A stretch of 64,000 bases of DNA. It comes from Kitasatospora cineracea (GTDB lineage: Bacteria > Actinomycetota > Actinomycetes > Streptomycetales > Streptomycetaceae). The position numbers and the translations under genes were made by a program. Shown here piece by piece: positions 60,997 through 64,000 of this stretch (the first letter of the stretch is position 1; the number at the start of each line of letters is the position of its first letter). The notes under the pieces were generated by a model. The model was given only the letters and a program-made list of their open reading frames with translations, had not been told where the DNA came from and did not search any database. The stretch is from the NCBI RefSeq assembly GCF_003751605.1, contig NZ_RJVJ01000001.1, forward strand, positions 5,580,001-5,644,000, written 5' to 3'.

Positions 60997-62046
60997 ATGA
61001 GCAGCGAAGCCCTCAAGCGCGCCAGCACCCTGGAGGACGTGGCGCGGGTCGCGGGCGTCTCCCGGGCCACCGTCTCCCGCGTCATCAACGGCGTCCGGAA
61101 CGTCGACCCCGCCATCCAGGAAGCCGTCCGCCAGGCCATCGCCCGCACCGGCTACGTCCCCAACAGCGCCGCCCGCTCCCTGGTCACCCGCCGCACCGGC
61201 GCCCTCGCCCTGGTGATCTCCGGCAGCGACGCCCCCGAGACCCCCGACCACCACGTCGGCGGCGAGATCTTCGCCGACCCGTTCTTCGGACGCGTCGTCA
61301 GCGGCGTCTTCACCGGCCTGCGCCCGCTCGACCTGCACCCCGTCCTGATGCTCGCCGACAGCGCCGAAGCCCGGGACAAGGCGCTCACCTACCTGCGGCA
61401 GGGCAACGCCGACGGCGCCATGGTGGTCTCCACCCACAGCCGCGACCCGCTGCCCGCCCAACTCCTCGCCGCCGGCATCCCCACCGTCCTGTTCGGCCGC
61501 CCCCCGACGCCGCTCTCGCTCTCCTGCGTCGACCTCGACAACCGCGAGGGCGGCCGGATCGCCGCCGACCACCTCGCCGCCCGCGGCCGGCTGCGCGTCG
61601 CCGCCATCTCCGGCCCGCTCGGCGTCCGGGCCGCCCGCGACCGCCTCTCCGGCTTCCGGGAGGCCATGGCGGACCACGGCATCCACCAACTCCCGCATGT
61701 CGAAGGCGACTTCACCCGGGAGGACGGCGAACGCGCGATGACCTCGCTGCTGCGCCGCTACCCCGACCTGGACGGCGTCTTCGCCGCCAACGACCTGATG
61801 GCCCAGGGCGCCCTCGCCGTCCTGGCCGACCACCGGCGCCGCGTCCCCGAGGACATCGCAGTGATCGGCTTCGACGACTCTTCCGCCGCCACGGCCGGCC
61901 GCCCCCACCTCACCACCGTCCGCCAGCCGGTCGAGGAGATGGCCGCCGAAATGACCCGCGTCCTCCTCGACCACCTCGCCCGCCCCACCCGCGCGGCCAC
62001 CACCGTCCTCTTCGAGCCCACCCTGATCGAACGCCAATCCGCCTGA
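60997..62046 (+). CDS. LacI family transcriptional regulator
   Basis: A 349-residue LacI protein. The N-terminal HTH is TLEDVARVAGVSRATVSRVIN; the periplasmic-binding-like part ends ...EDIAVIGFDDSSAATAGRPHLTTVRQPVEEMA. It probably binds the 16-bp boxes at 54895, 55072 and 60961 and is released by a glucan oligosaccharide. The ATG lies 8 nt after TATAAA, so the transcript may be leaderless or nearly so. Confidence 0.9.
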   Translation: MSSEALKRASTLEDVARVAGVSRATVSRVINGVRNVDPAIQEAVRQAIARTGYVPNSAARSLVTRRTGALALVISGSDAPETPDHHVGGEIFADPFFGRVVSGVFTGLRPLDLHPVLMLADSAEARDKALTYLRQGNADGAMVVSTHSRDPLPAQLLAAGIPTVLFGRPPTPLSLSCVDLDNREGGRIAADHLAARGRLRVAAISGPLGVRAARDRLSGFREAMADHGIHQLPHVEGDFTREDGERAMTSLLRRYPDLDGVFAANDLMAQGALAVLADHRRRVPEDIAVIGFDDSSAATAGRPHLTTVRQPVEEMAAEMTRVLLDHLARPTRAATTVLFEPTLIERQSA

Positions 62047-62090
62047 CCGGCACCCGCGGGCGGCCGCGGGCGGCTGCGGGGCGACGCGGG

Positions 62091-62693
62091 TCAGAGGCGG
62101 TCGGGGCGGGGAGTGCCGGCGCCGTGCAGGAGGGTGTCGACGACCAGGGTGGCGAGGGTGTCGGGGTCGTGTTCGTCGGGGTGCTGGGCGGCCTCGTGGA
62201 TGAGGGCGTAGTAGACCCGGCGGGTCCAGGCGATGTCGGTGTCGGGGCGTAGGACGCCGGCGTCCCGGGCACGGAGGAAGAGCCGTTCGCAGGTGGTGCG
62301 GACCTCGGCGTGGATCCGGGCGACCTCCGGGTTGACGGCCGAGGCCCGGCTCATGGCGAATCCCCAACTGGCCTTGATGCCCAGGACGTTGGCGGTCGTC
62401 CGGTAGAGCGCGACCAGTGGCGGGGCGGTGTCGGGGTGGGCGGCCTCCACCGCGGCGGCGAAGCGCCGGGTGGCCCAGGTGGCCAGGGCGTCGATGAGCG
62501 CCTCGCGGGTGGCGAAGCGCCGGTGCACGGTGGTGCGGGCGACGCCCGCGGCCTCGGCGATCTGCTCCACGGTGGCCGCCGGGTCGGCGCCGAGGGTGCG
62601 TTCGGCGGCCTCCAGGATGGCCGTCACGGTCCGTTCGGCGTCCGCGCGCAGCGGCCGGTTTCCGGTGGGGGACGACTGCCGCTGCGTGGTCAT
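62091..62693 (-). CDS. TetR family transcriptional regulator
   Basis: A 200-residue protein. The HTH is VEQIAEAAGVARTTVHRRFATREALIDALA. The rest is a helical effector domain. It is divergent from an aldo/keto reductase by 121 nt, with inverted repeats in the gap, and probably controls it. Confidence 0.87.
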   Translation of the reverse strand: MTTQRQSSPTGNRPLRADAERTVTAILEAAERTLGADPAATVEQIAEAAGVARTTVHRRFATREALIDALATWATRRFAAAVEAAHPDTAPPLVALYRTTANVLGIKASWGFAMSRASAVNPEVARIHAEVRTTCERLFLRARDAGVLRPDTDIAWTRRVYYALIHEAAQHPDEHDPDTLATLVVDTLLHGAGTPRPDRL

Positions 62694-62730
62694 GCCGGAA
62701 AGCATACGCCGGAGTCGCGGTTCGTCGACT

Positions 62731-62784
62731 ACTTGCATCACTCGTGTTGCAAGTTGTAGCTTCACTGCGTCCTGGTTGATGCAA
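62731..62784. promoter_or_regulatory. inverted-repeat cluster, TetR operator candidate
   Basis: ACTTGCA (62731-62737) and TGCAAGT (62748-62754) are inverted around 10 nt; TTGCATCA (62733-62740) also mirrors TGATGCAA (62777-62784). The gap is markedly AT-richer than the rest. Position between TetR and AKR genes favours operator use. Confidence 0.55.
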
Positions 62785-62814
62785 CTGGCGTCCCCTCCCG
62801 GAAGGTTGGAGCAC

Positions 62815-63807
62815 ATGGAGTACACCCGTCTCGGCCGCAGCGGCCTCTCGGTCTCCCGGCTCGTCCTCGGCACCATGAACTTCGGCTCGCGGACCTCCGA
62901 GCAGGACAGCCACGCCCTCATGGACCGCGCGCACGAACACGGCATCAACTTCTTCGACACCGCGAACGCCTACGGCACCCAGCCGGGCGAGACGCCCACC
63001 GAGGAGATCATCGGACGCTGGTTCGCGGGCGACCCGGAACGCCGGGAACGGACCGTGCTGGCCACCAAGGTCTACCTCCCGACCGGCTCCCGGCCCAACG
63101 AGGGCGGGCTGTCCGCGCTGCACGTCCGGCGCGCCGTCGACGCCTCGCTAAAGCGGCTGCGCACCGACCGGATCGACCTCTACCAGATGCACCACATCGA
63201 CCGGAACACGCCCTGGGAAGAGATCTGGGAAGCGTTCTCCGTGCTGCGCCAGCAAGGCAAGGTGCTGTACTTCGGCTCCTCCAACTTCGCCGGCTGGCAC
63301 CTCGCCCAGGCCCAGGAGGCCGCCCGGGAACGGCACTTCCTCGGCCTGGTCGCCGAGCAGTCGATCTACAACCTGATGTCCCGCTGGGCCGAACTGGAAG
63401 TACTGCCCGCCGCACAGCACTACGGCGTCGGCGTGATCCCGTACTCGCCGCTGCACGGCGGCATGCTCAGCGGCGTCCTGCGCAAGCAGCGCGAAGGCAA
63501 CGCCGTCCGCAGCGGCTCGGGCATCTGGGCCGCCGACTTCGACGGACAGCGCGGCGCCGTCGAGGCGTACGAGCAGCTGTGCGCCGAGACCGGCGCCGAC
63601 CCGGCCCACGTCGGCCTGGCCTGGCTGCTCACCCGGCCCGGCGTCACCGGCCCGATCGTCGGACCGCGCACCGTCGAACAGCTCGACCACACCCTGCGCG
63701 CCCTGGCCACCACCCTCGACGCCGACACCCTCGCCGCCCTCGACCGGATCTTCCCGGCCCCCGGCCCCAACGGCGCCAAGCCCGCCCCCGAGGCGTACGC
63801 CTGGTGA
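62815..63807 (+). CDS. aldo/keto reductase
   Basis: A 330-residue NADPH-dependent AKR, (beta/alpha)8 barrel. FFDTANAYGTQ (Asp/Tyr of the catalytic tetrad), VLATKVYLPTG (Lys), LYQMHHID (His), and the cofactor region IVGPRTVEQLDHTLRAL. It reduces aldehydes or ketones. GGAAGG/GGAG upstream fixes the ATG. The TetR gene across the divergent gap probably represses it. Confidence 0.88.
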   Translation: MEYTRLGRSGLSVSRLVLGTMNFGSRTSEQDSHALMDRAHEHGINFFDTANAYGTQPGETPTEEIIGRWFAGDPERRERTVLATKVYLPTGSRPNEGGLSALHVRRAVDASLKRLRTDRIDLYQMHHIDRNTPWEEIWEAFSVLRQQGKVLYFGSSNFAGWHLAQAQEAARERHFLGLVAEQSIYNLMSRWAELEVLPAAQHYGVGVIPYSPLHGGMLSGVLRKQREGNAVRSGSGIWAADFDGQRGAVEAYEQLCAETGADPAHVGLAWLLTRPGVTGPIVGPRTVEQLDHTLRALATTLDADTLAALDRIFPAPGPNGAKPAPEAYAW

Positions 63808-63819
63808 CCCGTCAGGCCC

Positions 63820-63848
63820 GCCGCGGCCCCGGCAGCCGGGGGCGCGGC
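63820..63848 (+). terminator. hairpin after AKR gene
   Basis: GCCGCGGCCCCGG, loop CAG, CCGGGGGCGCGGC; one mismatch in the stem. Confidence 0.55.
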
Positions 63849-63880
63849 AAACCGGTTGATCCGCCGATTACGGTTTCGGT

Positions 63881-64000
63881 ATGACAAGCACACTCCGGCT
63901 GGAAGCGGTCACCGCCGCCAACCTCGACACCGCACTCGGCATCGACGTCCGCCCGGACCAGGCCCACCTGGTGGACCCGGTGGTCAAGTCCCTCGCCGAG
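63881..64000 (+). CDS. GNAT acetyltransferase (3' partial)
   Basis: From ATG at 63881 the frame is open to the window end (40 codons). LRLEAVTAANLDTALGIDVRPDQAHLVDPVVKSLAE resembles the start of diamine/spermidine-type GNATs. The catalytic part lies outside the window. Confidence 0.6.
   Translation, partial: MTSTLRLEAVTAANLDTALGIDVRPDQAHLVDPVVKSLAE

Noticed and set aside
1..64000. tRNA or rRNA genes
   Set aside because: No rRNA-like stretch and no cloverleaf with the usual TTCGA arm was found by reading; a covariance search would be needed to be sure.

Overview
The window is chromosomal DNA of a high-GC actinomycete, most likely Streptomyces or Kitasatospora (family Streptomycetaceae). The signs are very high GC with strong third-position bias, many GTG and TTG starts, ATGA stop/start overlaps, and many single-gene MarR, TetR, LacI, two-component and MFS units. 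I found no rRNA, tRNA, CRISPR array or replication origin. Genus is inferred, not shown.

Layout, 1-41 kb (mostly ordinary accessory chromosome): a CYTH fragment; an alpha/beta hydrolase divergent from a MarR/MFS-efflux pair; a FAD monooxygenase overlapping a TOPRIM gene that carries an in-frame amber stop, divergent from a TetR gene across a perfect 20-bp palindrome; acetyltransferases, an aminoglycoside-phosphotransferase-like gene, a PanE-like reductase, a SpoIIE-type phosphatase and a secreted PHB-depolymerase-type esterase; a permease/cupin/PuuB-like oxidoreductase operon that looks like polyamine or amine uptake and oxidation; a PurO-like protein, DinB, cytidine deaminase, acylphosphatase, MFS and FUSC genes; two overlapping AlkB-like dioxygenase genes of unknown role; MFS, LLM flavin oxidoreductase and PhyH genes; a large NTPase/WD40 protein coupled to a small partner; an ABC exporter followed by a histidine kinase and a convergent response regulator; an LRR protein and an Imm32-like gene.

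41.2-46.9 kb is a mobile island, visibly poorer in GC. A 5,049-bp element (41643-46691) has 19-bp imperfect terminal inverted repeats (17/19) and sits in an IS982-type transposase gene, with a degenerate 8-bp target duplication. Removing the element and one duplication copy rejoins the host transposase reading frame. The element carries a class-II-aaRS-like orphan gene, small DUF-type genes, a broken SCO4402-like gene, and relics of IS256 and ISAs1. I see no transposase that would match its own ends.

47-64 kb: TmrB-like ATPase and cyclophilin genes, then a beta-glucan utilisation locus. It has a GH3 enzyme, a sugar ABC transporter (two permeases and a lipoprotein), a very large secreted GH16 + GH-A enzyme with three discoidin domains, a discoidin-DUF1996 protein, a lipoprotein and a LacI regulator. 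Three copies of a 16-bp palindrome (GGGAGAGCGCTCTCCC, one with a single mismatch) lie before the ABC operon, the GH16 gene and the LacI gene and tie the locus into one probable regulon. The window closes with a TetR/aldo-keto reductase pair and the start of an acetyltransferase gene. Short tandem repeats recur in coding and non-coding DNA throughout.
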